NCBI RefSeq assembly: GCF_040681875.1
Contig: NZ_JBFAZP010000010.1
Location: 305,251-369,250, forward strand
Direction: 5' to 3'
DNA from: Longispora sp040681875
Lineage (GTDB): Bacteria > Actinomycetota > Actinomycetes > Mycobacteriales > Micromonosporaceae
DNA length: 64,000 bases
Within the stretch, counting starts at the first letter, position 1. Each line of letters begins with the position of its first letter. Under the pieces are notes generated by a model, which was given only the letters and a program-made list of their open reading frames with translations, was not told where the DNA came from and ran no database searches. Below are positions 44,007-52,200 of the stretch, piece by piece. The translations under genes and the position numbers were made by a program.

Positions 44007-44036
44007 GGACGCTCGTACCAACTGAGCTACCTGGCC
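43963..44036 (-). tRNA. tRNA-Phe (GAA)
   Basis: 74 nt, minus strand. Acceptor GGCCAGG/CCTGGCC, anticodon stem TCCGA/TCGGA with loop CTGAAAA, T stem GGCGG/CCGCC. No encoded CCA. Its 3' half lies in the AICE attachment repeat. Confidence 0.97.
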
Positions 44037-44064
44037 CTGCTTTAAGTTCTGGCGAAACTGCTTG

Positions 44065-44138
44065 CGGTCCTGACGGGACTTGAACCCGCGACCTCCGCCT
44101 TGACAGGGCGGCGAGCACTCCAACTGCTCCACAGGACC
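44065..44138 (-). tRNA. tRNA-Asp (GTC)
   Basis: 74 nt, minus strand. Acceptor GGTCCTG/CAGGACC, anticodon loop CTGTCAA. It is 28 bp upstream of tRNA-Phe in the same transcript. Confidence 0.97.
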
Positions 44139-44163
44139 TTGCTGGTATTGCTGATCTTACCTG

Positions 44164-44236
44164 TGCCCCCAACGGGATTCGAACCCGTGCTACCGCCTTG
44201 AAAGGGCGACGTCCTGGGCCGCTAGACGATGGGGGC
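44164..44236 (-). tRNA. tRNA-Glu (TTC)
   Basis: 73 nt, minus strand. Acceptor GCCCCCA/TGGGGGC, anticodon loop CTTTCAA. It is the first of the Glu-Asp-Phe tRNA operon, a common actinobacterial order. Confidence 0.97.
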
Positions 44237-44342
44237 GGCTCGAAAATCATCGCACATCGTGCGTGACTTCCGCGTTTGCCTTCCATCTAGGCCCTCGCTG
44301 GAGGCTTCGAAAGCATACGTGATGCCCCGCGGATCCTCCAAC

Positions 44343-45089
44343 TCAGGGCATGGCTGCCAGGGGCATCTGGTTCTTGAGCTGGGGAAACAGGCGTCGGCAG
44401 GCGTTCAGGGTGCCGGAGCGGTTACCGCCGGCGTCGTGCATCAGGACGATGGATCCGGCGTGCGCCTGGGCGGTGACTGTGGCGTAGATCGCATCGGCGC
44501 CGGGCTGGGTCCAGTCCTTGGTGTCGACGGACCAGTGCAGGGAGCGCATGCCGAGGGTCCGGGCGACGTCGATCAGGGTGGGGCTCCAGGCGCCGCCGGG
44601 TTGGCGGTAGTAGCGGATCTGGGCTCCGGGGGCGGCGCGGCGGATCGCGTCGTTGGTTCTGGACAGGTTGGCGCGGATGGCGTCGGGGGACCAGGAGCCG
44701 AGGCCGAGTTCGTGGTGCCAGCTGTGGTTGCACAGGGTGTGGCCGTCGCGGACGATCGCCTGGACGAGGCCCGGGTTCTCCTGGACCTCGGTGCCGACGA
44801 CGCAGAAGGTGGCCTTGATGCCGTACTGCTTGAGCAGGGCCAGGATCTGCGGCGTGTAGGTCGGGTCGGGCCCGTCGTCGAAGGTCAGCGCGGCGGCCGG
44901 CCCCCCGGTGGTCTTGATCGTCTCGTACGGGTTGAGCGGCGAGGGGGAGGGCGCGGGTGGTGGTGGCGTCGTCTTCACCGGGGGCGGCGGTGGCGGTGGT
45001 TTCGGGTCGCGCCAGGCCGCGGAGGTCCGGTCGCAGGCGACGAGGAGGGGCAGGAACAGGAGTGCGGCGAGTACCCGGCGCAACAGCAT
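44343..45089 (-). CDS. polysaccharide deacetylase lipoprotein
   Basis: 248 aa. A lipobox LLVAC (residues 15-19) marks a lipoprotein with a Pro/Thr-rich linker (about 28-52). The NodB homology domain follows: TFDDGPDP (motif 1), HSWHH (motif 2 metal ligands), RQPGGAWSP (motif 3), SVDTKDW (motif 4), IVLMHDAGG (motif 5). It probably deacetylates peptidoglycan or other surface glycan. It lies 2 bp downstream of the phytoene desaturase gene, in an operon with it. Confidence 0.9.
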   Translation of the reverse strand: MLLRRVLAALLFLPLLVACDRTSAAWRDPKPPPPPPPVKTTPPPPAPSPSPLNPYETIKTTGGPAAALTFDDGPDPTYTPQILALLKQYGIKATFCVVGTEVQENPGLVQAIVRDGHTLCNHSWHHELGLGSWSPDAIRANLSRTNDAIRRAAPGAQIRYYRQPGGAWSPTLIDVARTLGMRSLHWSVDTKDWTQPGADAIYATVTAQAHAGSIVLMHDAGGNRSGTLNACRRLFPQLKNQMPLAAMP

Positions 45090-45091
45090 GA

Positions 45092-46558
45092 TCAGCCCGT
45101 GATCCTTTCCGCCGCCAACCGCCCGGAGATCAACACCATCGGGACGCCCACTCCTGGCTGGGTACCGGCACCGACGAACACGACATTCGCTAGCCCAGAT
45201 GCCAGGTTAGCTGGCCTAAACGGTCCAGTCTGCCCAAAGGTATGCGCAAGCGAAAAGGGGGTACCAGCTTCGCAACCCTCACGTGCCCAGTCGGTCGGGG
45301 TCACCACGTGCGAAACCTCGATCTCGGCGCCGAAGTCCAGATATCCCCGGGCTTCCAGGGTCGCCACCAGCTCACCCGCGTACCGGCGGCCGGCCAGTCC
45401 GTCCCAGGCCGGGCCGACCCGCAGGTTGGGGACCGGGGCGAGGACGTAGTACGACTGGCGGCCGGTGGGGGCCAGGGTCGGGTCCGTGCGGCTCGGGTTG
45501 CTGACCAGGAGGGACGGGTCGCTCATCACCTCGCCGCGTTTGATGATCTGGTCGAACGTCTCGTCCCAGGCCTTGCCGAAGTGCAGGTTGTGGTGCGCGA
45601 TGCCGGAGTAGCTGGCCCGGGAGCCGACGTGCAGGACGACGCAGGAGGGCGAGTAGCGGAGCTGCCGGGTGGCCCGCCGGCCGAGGAGTTGGTAGGACGA
45701 GGCCAGGTCCGGGTTGAGGACGACGGCGTCGGCGGGGATCCGGGTGCCGTCCGAGGTGATCACGGCGCGGGCCCGGTCGCCGGCGAGTTCGACCTTGCTG
45801 ACGGTCTGGCCGTAGACGAACTCGACGCCGTGCTTCTCGGCGGCGCCGGCGAGCGCGCGGGGGAGGGCGTGGATGCCGCCCCTGGGGAAGTACACGCCGG
45901 AGACGCAGTCGAGGTAGGAGATGACGCTGTAGATGGCCAGGGCGTCGGCGGGGGCCAGGCCGGCGTACAGGGACTGGAAGGAGAACAGGCGGCGCATTCT
46001 GGGGTCGCGCAGGTAGTCGCCGACGACCGGGCCGAGCTTGCGGAAGCCGCCCATGCCGATCAGCTTCAGCAGCTGGAGGGACACCAGGTCGCGGGGGCCG
46101 TCGAGGTTGCGGTCGATGAAGTGCCGCAGCTCCAGCTCGTACATCCGCTGGGTGTGTTCGGCGAAGCGCAGGTAGCCGTCGGCCTCCCTCGGCCCGCACA
46201 CCCGGGAGACCTCGGCGGCCATGGTCGCGGTGTCGGTGTGCACGTCCAGGGTCGAGCCGTCGGGGAAGTGGCCCCGGTAGGCGGGGCCGAGCGGGATCAG
46301 GTCCAGCCAGTCCTCCAGCTTCTCGCCGACCGCGCCGAGGGTCTCGGCGATCAGTTCGGGGGCGGTCAGCACGGTGGGGCCGGTGTCGAACTCGTAGCCG
46401 CCCAGGCTCAGCCGGCCGGCCTTGCCGCCCGGGATCTCGGACTTCTCGATGACGGTGACCTGTCGCCCCGCGCCGGCGAGGCGCAGCGCACACGCCAGGC
46501 CCCCCAGCCCGGCACCGACAACGACGACATGCTCGGCTGGTCCGGTTACTCTGCGCAC
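45092..46558 (-). CDS. crtI: phytoene desaturase (CrtI family)
   Basis: 488 aa. FAD-binding VVVGAGLGGLACALRLAGAG with IEKSEIPGGKAGRLS near the N-terminus, FDTGPTVLTAPELI and a C-terminal VVFVGAGTQPGVGVPMVLISGRLAA are typical of CrtI-like desaturases. It introduces double bases into phytoene to make coloured carotenes such as lycopene or related. It starts at GTG 46558. Only 29 bp lie between its start and the crtB start at 46588. No carotenoid cyclase or GGPP synthase gene is in the window. Confidence 0.92.
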   Translation of the reverse strand: MRRVTGPAEHVVVVGAGLGGLACALRLAGAGRQVTVIEKSEIPGGKAGRLSLGGYEFDTGPTVLTAPELIAETLGAVGEKLEDWLDLIPLGPAYRGHFPDGSTLDVHTDTATMAAEVSRVCGPREADGYLRFAEHTQRMYELELRHFIDRNLDGPRDLVSLQLLKLIGMGGFRKLGPVVGDYLRDPRMRRLFSFQSLYAGLAPADALAIYSVISYLDCVSGVYFPRGGIHALPRALAGAAEKHGVEFVYGQTVSKVELAGDRARAVITSDGTRIPADAVVLNPDLASSYQLLGRRATRQLRYSPSCVVLHVGSRASYSGIAHHNLHFGKAWDETFDQIIKRGEVMSDPSLLVSNPSRTDPTLAPTGRQSYYVLAPVPNLRVGPAWDGLAGRRYAGELVATLEARGYLDFGAEIEVSHVVTPTDWAREGCEAGTPFSLAHTFGQTGPFRPANLASGLANVVFVGAGTQPGVGVPMVLISGRLAAERITG

Positions 46559-46587
46559 ACGAATACCGTAGGTCCCCGGGGGTGACG

Positions 46588-47463
46588 ATGGGCATCAGGC
46601 TGGCCGAGGCGTATGAACGCTGCCGGTTGCTGCACCGTCACCACGGTCGCAGCTACTACCTGGCGACCCGGCTGCTCCCGGCGTGGAAACGGCGGCACGT
46701 GCACGCGCTGTACGGGTTCACCCGGTTCGCGGACGAGCTCGTGGACGCGCCCGGGGTTTCCGGGCGTGCTGAGCGCCTGGAAGCGTGGGGGGAGCGGCTC
46801 GCGGCGGGCCTGCGCGGGGAGCCGATCGACGATCCGTTGCTGCCGGCTGTGATCCACACCATCCGGGTCTTCGACCTGCCGCCGGAGGACTTCGCGGTCT
46901 TCCTCAAGAGCATGGCCATGGATCTGACGATCGTCGATTATCCGACATTTGACAGTTTGCTGGACTACATGGCCGGGTCGGCGGCGGCCATCGGGACCCT
47001 GATGCTGCCGCTGCTCGGTTCGGTGGACGACGCCGCCGCCCGCGAGCCGGCCCGGCAGTTGGGCATCGCGTTCCAGCTGACCAACTTCATCCGGGACGTC
47101 GCCGAGGACCTCGACCGGGACCGGCTGTACCTGCCGCTGGAGGATCTGGCGCGGTTCGGGGTCAGCCGGGACGACCTGCGTGCGGCGGCTGCGTCCGGCC
47201 AGGTCACACCCGAGATCCAGAGCCTTGTCGGGTACGAGGTGGAGCGCGCCCGGGATCACTACAGACTCGCCGAACCGGGTATCGCGCTGCTCCAGCCGAG
47301 TTCGCGCGCCTGTGTGCGCAGCGCCCAGCGGCTGTACGCGGGGATCCTCGACGAGATCGTGCGCGCGGACTTCAACGTGTTCGCGGGCCGGGCGCGGGTA
47401 CCGACGCTGCGGAAGTGGAGCCTGGCGGGGCGGGTGCTGCTCGCGGAGGCTGTGAGCCGCTGA
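46588..47463 (+). CDS. crtB: phytoene synthase (CrtB family)
   Basis: 291 aa. It condenses two GGPP to phytoene. The Asp-rich motifs are FTRFADELVD (first) and QLTNFIRDVAEDLDRDRLYLP (second). YYLATRLLPAWKRRHVHALYGF is the usual N-terminal part. I chose ATG 46588, preceded by GGGGGTGACG; GTG 46582 gives 293 aa. It is divergent from crtI in a 29-bp space, so promoters or leaders must overlap the two coding regions. Confidence 0.93.
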   Translation: MGIRLAEAYERCRLLHRHHGRSYYLATRLLPAWKRRHVHALYGFTRFADELVDAPGVSGRAERLEAWGERLAAGLRGEPIDDPLLPAVIHTIRVFDLPPEDFAVFLKSMAMDLTIVDYPTFDSLLDYMAGSAAAIGTLMLPLLGSVDDAAAREPARQLGIAFQLTNFIRDVAEDLDRDRLYLPLEDLARFGVSRDDLRAAAASGQVTPEIQSLVGYEVERARDHYRLAEPGIALLQPSSRACVRSAQRLYAGILDEIVRADFNVFAGRARVPTLRKWSLAGRVLLAEAVSR

Positions 47464-47638
47464 ACGGGGGCCGGCGGTGGACCCCTATGCCATCGGCGGC
47501 CACCGATGTCGGCGATGCGACGGTTGGCGCGGCTTCCATGGTCACGGAGTGTGCCAAGTACCGGACCGTCCTCTGTTCGTCGCGGGCTCGGCGACGCACA
47601 CTTGTCGCTTGAGTATCTATCGCTTGGAGGGCCGGGCG

Positions 47639-47920
47639 ATGACCATCTATTACGAGCGCGACGGTGTCCGCATCACGGAACGTTGCGTCGAAGTCGCAGG
47701 TGCCTGCTACCCCTTCGCCGAACTCGGCCGGATCGAGGTGGCACCGCCGACCGGGTTGGCCGCCGTCTTCCGGGTCGGTCGGCGCTGGGAGTTGTGGGCC
47801 GAGTACCGGGGCACGTGGGTGCTCCTCTTCACCACGGGCAGTGAACGGATCTTCGGACAGGTGGGGCGGGCGGTGACCCGGGCGCGGGAGGCGGGCCAGC
47901 CGGCCGCACGCCACCGCTGA
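47639..47920 (+). CDS. DUF6232-like small protein
   Basis: 93 aa, beta-rich and soluble: YYERDGVRITERCVEVAGACYPFAELGRIEV and TTGSERIFGQVGRAVTRAREA. Such proteins are of unknown function in actinomycetes. GGAGG lies upstream of ATG 47639. Confidence 0.7.
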   Translation: MTIYYERDGVRITERCVEVAGACYPFAELGRIEVAPPTGLAAVFRVGRRWELWAEYRGTWVLLFTTGSERIFGQVGRAVTRAREAGQPAARHR

Positions 47921-47983
47921 GCCACCGACAGCGGGCTCCGGCACCTGAACCCAGGTCGCCGGAGCCACGACTGTGCACGGCAT

Positions 47984-48010
47984 GACCGCGCCCCTCCCGA
48001 AGGCGCGGTC
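47984..48010. terminator. bidirectional terminator hairpin
   Basis: Arms GACCGCGCC / GGCGCGGTC around a 9-nt loop, between the convergent DUF6232-like and permease genes. Confidence 0.7.
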
Positions 48011-48055
48011 ACCTCGTCGTGTGTACGGAACCTGTCCACTCCGGATCGTCCACTC

Positions 48056-49027
48056 CTAGCCGGCCGGCGCCGCCTCCACCAACTCCCGCCGCGCACCCTC
48101 CGGGGCGGAACCCGGCGACCGCGCCACGACCAACAGCGCCACCCCGACCACCGCCCACCCGGCCAGCACCAACGCCGGCGCCACCGACCCGGCCCCGTCG
48201 AAGAACGACGTCGACCGCAGCAGGCTGGCCCCGGCCCCCGGCGGCAGTACCTGCCCGATCGCGCCCCACGGGGTCGGCAGCAGTTCCGGCGCGGAGGCCA
48301 GCCCGGACAACGGGTTGCCGACCACGAACACGAGCAGCGCGCCCACCCCGATGCCCCGGGTACCGAGCAGGGAGCCGAGTCCGGTGATCGTGGCGGCCAC
48401 GGCGAGGGACAGCAGGCCGAGGGCGGCGGCGTTCGCGGGGTACGAGCCGGACAGCGTGCCGGACCAGTACTGGCCCACGGCGGCGCTGAGCAGGCCGGCC
48501 CCGGCCGCGTACCCGACGACGCCGAGCAGCCGGCCGCCGCGCGACGGGACGAGCAGGATCAGCAGCGCGCTGACCGCGATCCCGGTGATCAGCAGCGGGA
48601 GGAAGCCGGACACGAACCCGGCGCCGCGCGGGTCGTCGGCCGTGGCGGGCACCACGTCCACGACGGGCGCGGGCACCGGACCGAGCGTGGCGGCCAGCTG
48701 GGTGAACAGCTGCGCGACGGCGGGGCTGGCCGCCGTCGCGACGTGCACGCTGGGGCCGGTGGGTCCGAGGACCACGGCCGCGTACGCCTCGCGGTTGCGG
48801 ATCCGGGCGTCGGCCGCGGTCCCGTCGGCCACGGTGCTGATCTCGAACGCGCCGGGTCGGGCGGCGCGGATCCGGTCGGCGAGCGCGCCGGCGGCCGGGG
48901 CCGGGCCGGCGACGACCACGGGCACGTCGTGCGGGGCGGCGGTCGCGGCCGGCCAGGCGAAGAACGCGACGAGCAGCGCCTGGGTGACCACGACCAGGGC
49001 GGCGATCCCGAGGGCCTTCCGCAGCAT
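48056..49027 (-). CDS. ABC-2-type/YhgE-like membrane permease
   Basis: 323 aa. A first transmembrane helix (residues 7-30) is followed by an extracytoplasmic domain (about 30-150) with VPVVVAGPAPAAGALADRI. Five to six further helices end the protein (SGFLPLLITGIAVSALLIL..., GVGALLVFVVGNPLSG). The layout matches ABC-2/YhgE-type permeases that lack their own ATPase. The substrate is unknown. The divergent TetR gene and GAACG operators suggest drug- or stress-inducible control. Confidence 0.75.
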   Translation of the reverse strand: MLRKALGIAALVVVTQALLVAFFAWPAATAAPHDVPVVVAGPAPAAGALADRIRAARPGAFEISTVADGTAADARIRNREAYAAVVLGPTGPSVHVATAASPAVAQLFTQLAATLGPVPAPVVDVVPATADDPRGAGFVSGFLPLLITGIAVSALLILLVPSRGGRLLGVVGYAAGAGLLSAAVGQYWSGTLSGSYPANAAALGLLSLAVAATITGLGSLLGTRGIGVGALLVFVVGNPLSGLASAPELLPTPWGAIGQVLPPGAGASLLRSTSFFDGAGSVAPALVLAGWAVVGVALLVVARSPGSAPEGARRELVEAAPAG

Positions 49028-49043
49028 GGGTACTCCTTAAAAC

Positions 49044-49055
49044 GAACGCTCGTTC
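49044..49055. promoter_or_regulatory. TetR-type operator near permease start
   Basis: Palindrome GAACGCTCGTTC, 16 bp before the permease ATG on the minus strand. It resembles the second site GAACGTTC at 49101-49108. Confidence 0.55.
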
Positions 49056-49097
49056 TCTGAAGTTCCAGCCTCTCCCCGGGTACTCCCATTTGTCAAG

Positions 49098-49111
49098 AAT
49101 GAACGTTCGTT
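49098..49111. promoter_or_regulatory. TetR-type operator near TetR start
   Basis: AATGAACGTTCGTT, centred on a perfect GAACGTTC. It sits just before the TetR gene start, so the regulator probably controls itself and the divergent permease. Confidence 0.6.
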
Positions 49112-49125
49112 TTATGGTCAGGGAC

Positions 49126-49749
49126 ATGCCCCGAGTCTCCGAAGCGCACCTCGAAGCCCGCCGTGGCCAGATCCTGGCCGCCGCCCGGGCCTGCTTCGCG
49201 CGGAACGGTTTCCACAGCACCACCATGCAGGACGTGGTGCGCGAGGCCGGGCTGTCCGTCGGCGCCGTCTACCGCTACTTCCCGAGCAAGAACGAGCTGA
49301 TCAGGGCCATCGCCGAGGGCGCGATCGGCAACATCACCGGCCGGCTCGACGCCGTCGTGGTCGAGCGGCCGCTACCGCCGCTCGGCACGCTGTACCGGAC
49401 GATTCTCGATCTGGTCGACCGCGAGGCCGGGCCCGACGGCGCGCTCCGGATGGCCGTGCAGGTCTGGGGCGAGGCCCTGCGCGACCCGGACCTGGCCGAC
49501 CACGTCTCCCAGGTCTACCGGAAGGTCCGCGAGCGGTTCGTCGCCCTCGCCGCCCGGGCCCAGGCCGACGGGCTGATCGGGCGCGGGGCCGACGCGGAAC
49601 AGGTCGGCGCGGTGCTGTTCGGCATGGTGCACGGCTACCTGCTCCAGCGGATCCTGATCGGCGACGTCGACCGCGACTCCTACGCGGCGGGCATCGCGGC
49701 CCTCGTCGACCGGACCACCCTGACGCCGGGAGCCGACCCGGCGCCGTGA
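49126..49749 (+). CDS. TetR family transcriptional regulator of the divergent permease
   Basis: 207 aa from ATG 49126; ATG 49114 would add four residues. HTH: ILAAARACFARNGFHSTTMQDVVREAGLSVGAVYRYFPSKNEL, read as a block. The C-terminus has the TetR_C-type helices ALRMAVQVWGEALRD. The palindromic GAACG sites in the 100-bp divergent region are likely operators. It would respond to an unknown small molecule exported by, or sensed through, the permease. Confidence 0.87.
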   Translation: MPRVSEAHLEARRGQILAAARACFARNGFHSTTMQDVVREAGLSVGAVYRYFPSKNELIRAIAEGAIGNITGRLDAVVVERPLPPLGTLYRTILDLVDREAGPDGALRMAVQVWGEALRDPDLADHVSQVYRKVRERFVALAARAQADGLIGRGADAEQVGAVLFGMVHGYLLQRILIGDVDRDSYAAGIAALVDRTTLTPGADPAP

Positions 49750-49842
49750 CGCCGGCCGGGTGCTCCGCGTGCCCGCGCTTCCGGCCCTCAGCTGACCGAA
49801 CCCGGTCGGCCGAACCCGGCTCTCAGCCGGCGAACCCGGTCC

Positions 49843-50451
49843 TCAGCCGGCCAGGAACGTCGCCCGGAACAGCGCCCTGAGGTGCGCGGCGATCTGCCGC
49901 CCCGTCCACCCGCCGGTGCCGAGGAGCACCTCGAAGACGTCGTTGGAGATCAGCGCCAGCATCATGTCCGTCGCGGTGTCCACGGTCCACGGGGCCGCGA
50001 GCAGCCCCTCCGACTCCAGCCGCCCGACGACCACCCGACACGTGTTGTGCCGCATCCGGACCGCCGCCTCCCAGTGCGGCCGGGCGTCGGGATCGCTGTC
50101 CGCCACCCGCTCCACCTGCCGGGCCACCTCCAGCACCCGGGGCACGAACCGGCCCAGGTGCGCCGCCCACTCGTCCAGCGCGCTCGCACCGTCCGGCGCG
50201 TCGAGTACCGGCAGGATCGAGCCCTCCAGGTCCTCGACCTCGTTGACGTGCTCGAACAGGGCGTCGACCAGCTCGGCCCGCCCCGCGAAGTTCAGCCGCA
50301 CCGCCCGGACGGACACCCCACCGCGTTCCGCCACGGCCGCCACCGTCAACGCGGCGACCCCCTCGCTCTCGACGAGGTCCCGGATCACCTCGCACAATGC
50401 GTCCCGGATGTCGGGGCGCGAGGCGAGTTCGGACACATCGATGCCATTCAT
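49843..50451 (-). CDS. TetR family transcriptional regulator
   Basis: 202 aa. The N-terminal HTH is less canonical: LCEVIRDLVESEGVAALTVAAVAERGGVSVRAVRLNFAGRAE. The rest is helical (LEVARQVERVADSDPDARPHWEAAVRMRHN). Target and ligand unknown. It is divergent from the secreted triple-repeat protein by about 250 bp. Confidence 0.82.
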   Translation of the reverse strand: MNGIDVSELASRPDIRDALCEVIRDLVESEGVAALTVAAVAERGGVSVRAVRLNFAGRAELVDALFEHVNEVEDLEGSILPVLDAPDGASALDEWAAHLGRFVPRVLEVARQVERVADSDPDARPHWEAAVRMRHNTCRVVVGRLESEGLLAAPWTVDTATDMMLALISNDVFEVLLGTGGWTGRQIAAHLRALFRATFLAG

Positions 50452-50706
50452 GGGTACCCCTCCCGTGGTGGTCTGCGCTGGAGCCTAGGGCCGATCGCGC
50501 CCGACGGGGCCACGCGTTCGCGGGGTTGCGGGGGTCATCCGTACGGTCAGAACTTCGTACGTTTTGAACTTCTATGTGCCGAGGTCAGTGTTTCTCGGCC
50601 GTGAACAGCGGTGAGACATTGGCCTATGTGCCTTGTCGTGATCGACAAGAAGAGGCTACGTTTGCCCGCGCATTGTGCGTTTACATCTTCTTACGGGGGA
50701 GACAAG

Positions 50707-52092
50707 TTGCGCTTACTTCGTGGCGCCATCATCACCACCATCGCACTGGCCGCCGCGGCGGCCGTCTCGCCGGGCATCGCCCAGGCTGAGCCCGCGGCTG
50801 CGGCCGCCGGGGCCAAGGGCACCTACACGACCCTGGCTCCGACCCGGATCCTCGACACCCGCAACGGCAACGGCGCGCCCGCCGGCAAGATCGGCCGCGC
50901 CGGCATCCTGCACCTGCAGGTCGGCGGCCGGGGCGGCGTCCCGGCGAGCGGCGTCTCGGCGGTCACGCTGAACGTCACGGTCACCTCGCCGACCGACCAC
51001 AGCTTCCTCACCGTGTTCCCGAGCGGCATCACCCGCCCGACCGCCTCCTCGCTGAACTTCACGCCGGGCTGGACCGGGGCCAACTCGGTCACCGTCAAGC
51101 TCGGAGCCAACGGCGGCGTCGACATCTACAACCACGACGGCACCACCCACGTGATCGTGGACGTCATGGGCTACTACGCCGAGAACGACCAGGCGCAGTC
51201 GATGAACGGCCTGTTCCACCCGATCACGCCGCGCCGCCTGATCGACACCCGCGAGGACGCTGAGGGCGCGCTGCCGTCCGACTACTACCTGCGTTCCGCG
51301 CTGAACTTCGGCACCGACAACCCGCACATCCGCGCGTGGGCCGTCAACGTCACCTCGACCGGGGCGATCGGCGACGGCTTCCTGACCGCGTGGAACGGCG
51401 ACATCAACTCGCTGCAGGAGACGTCGACGCTGAACTACCGGCGCGGCGAGACCGTGCCGAACATGGCCATCGTCCCGACCGCTCCCTGCTACGACTGCGG
51501 CAGCTTCGAGGGCTGGCCCTCGATCGGCGTGTACGCGCAGACCACCACGCACGTGATCGTCGACATCGTCGGCTTCTTCGACGACGGCACCTTCACCGGT
51601 AACGGCCTGCGCTTCGACCCGATCGCCCCGACCCGGATCGTGGACACCCGCGAAGCCCTGGGCGCCCCCGGTGCTCTCGGCCAGGCGACCACCACGAAGA
51701 TCACCGCCCCGGGCACGGTCCTCAACACCGCCGACGGCGCGACCTCCAGCCTCGCGCTGAACGTCACCGCCATCAACCCGTCGATCCCCACCGTCCTCAC
51801 CGTGTGGGCCAACGGCATCGACGGCCAGACCAAGCCGGGCGTCAGCAACCTGAACCCCCAGCCGGGCAGGGTCACCCCGAACGCGGCGATCACCGCGATC
51901 GGCCCGTCCAACGCGTTCAACGTGTACAACCACGGCGGCAACGTGCACCTCGTCGTCGACGTCGTCGGCCGGTTCTACTTCCCGACCGCGACCCCGGCCG
52001 GCGCACTCCGGATGGCTCCGCAGCCCTCCGGCGCGCCGAACGCCGGCCGGGCGGGCAGCGTGGGCTTCCAGTCCGCGCACGCCGCAGCCTGA
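50707..52092 (+). CDS. secreted protein with three beta-rich repeat domains
   Basis: 461 aa. A signal peptide (about residues 1-28, ending IAQA) is followed by three repeats of about 140 residues. Each starts with [PT]xRILDTR (APTRILDTRN, TPRRLIDTRED, APTRIVDTREA) and ends with HVIVDV.G.. or HLVVDVVGRFY. The second repeat contains CYDCG. I know such repeats as exported domains of actinobacteria, sometimes fused to peptidases; none is fused here. GGGGGAGA precedes a TTG start at 50707. It probably adheres to or decorates the envelope. Confidence 0.75.
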   Translation: MRLLRGAIITTIALAAAAAVSPGIAQAEPAAAAAGAKGTYTTLAPTRILDTRNGNGAPAGKIGRAGILHLQVGGRGGVPASGVSAVTLNVTVTSPTDHSFLTVFPSGITRPTASSLNFTPGWTGANSVTVKLGANGGVDIYNHDGTTHVIVDVMGYYAENDQAQSMNGLFHPITPRRLIDTREDAEGALPSDYYLRSALNFGTDNPHIRAWAVNVTSTGAIGDGFLTAWNGDINSLQETSTLNYRRGETVPNMAIVPTAPCYDCGSFEGWPSIGVYAQTTTHVIVDIVGFFDDGTFTGNGLRFDPIAPTRIVDTREALGAPGALGQATTTKITAPGTVLNTADGATSSLALNVTAINPSIPTVLTVWANGIDGQTKPGVSNLNPQPGRVTPNAAITAIGPSNAFNVYNHGGNVHLVVDVVGRFYFPTATPAGALRMAPQPSGAPNAGRAGSVGFQSAHAAA

Positions 52093-52103
52093 CCGTACGT
52101 AAG

Positions 52104-52135
52104 CCGCGCCCCGGGGGAGTTCCCCCGGGGCGCGG
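52104..52135 (+). terminator. terminator of secreted repeat protein
   Basis: Perfect 15-bp arms (CCGCGCCCCGGGGGA / TCCCCCGGGGCGCGG) with loop GT, starting 12 bp after the stop. Confidence 0.82.
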
Positions 52136-52200
52136 CCCCGTTTCCGGGTACCGCCGCAGAGGTGCCGTTGGTCGGACAGTCCGCGCGGTAGCGTGCGGAG

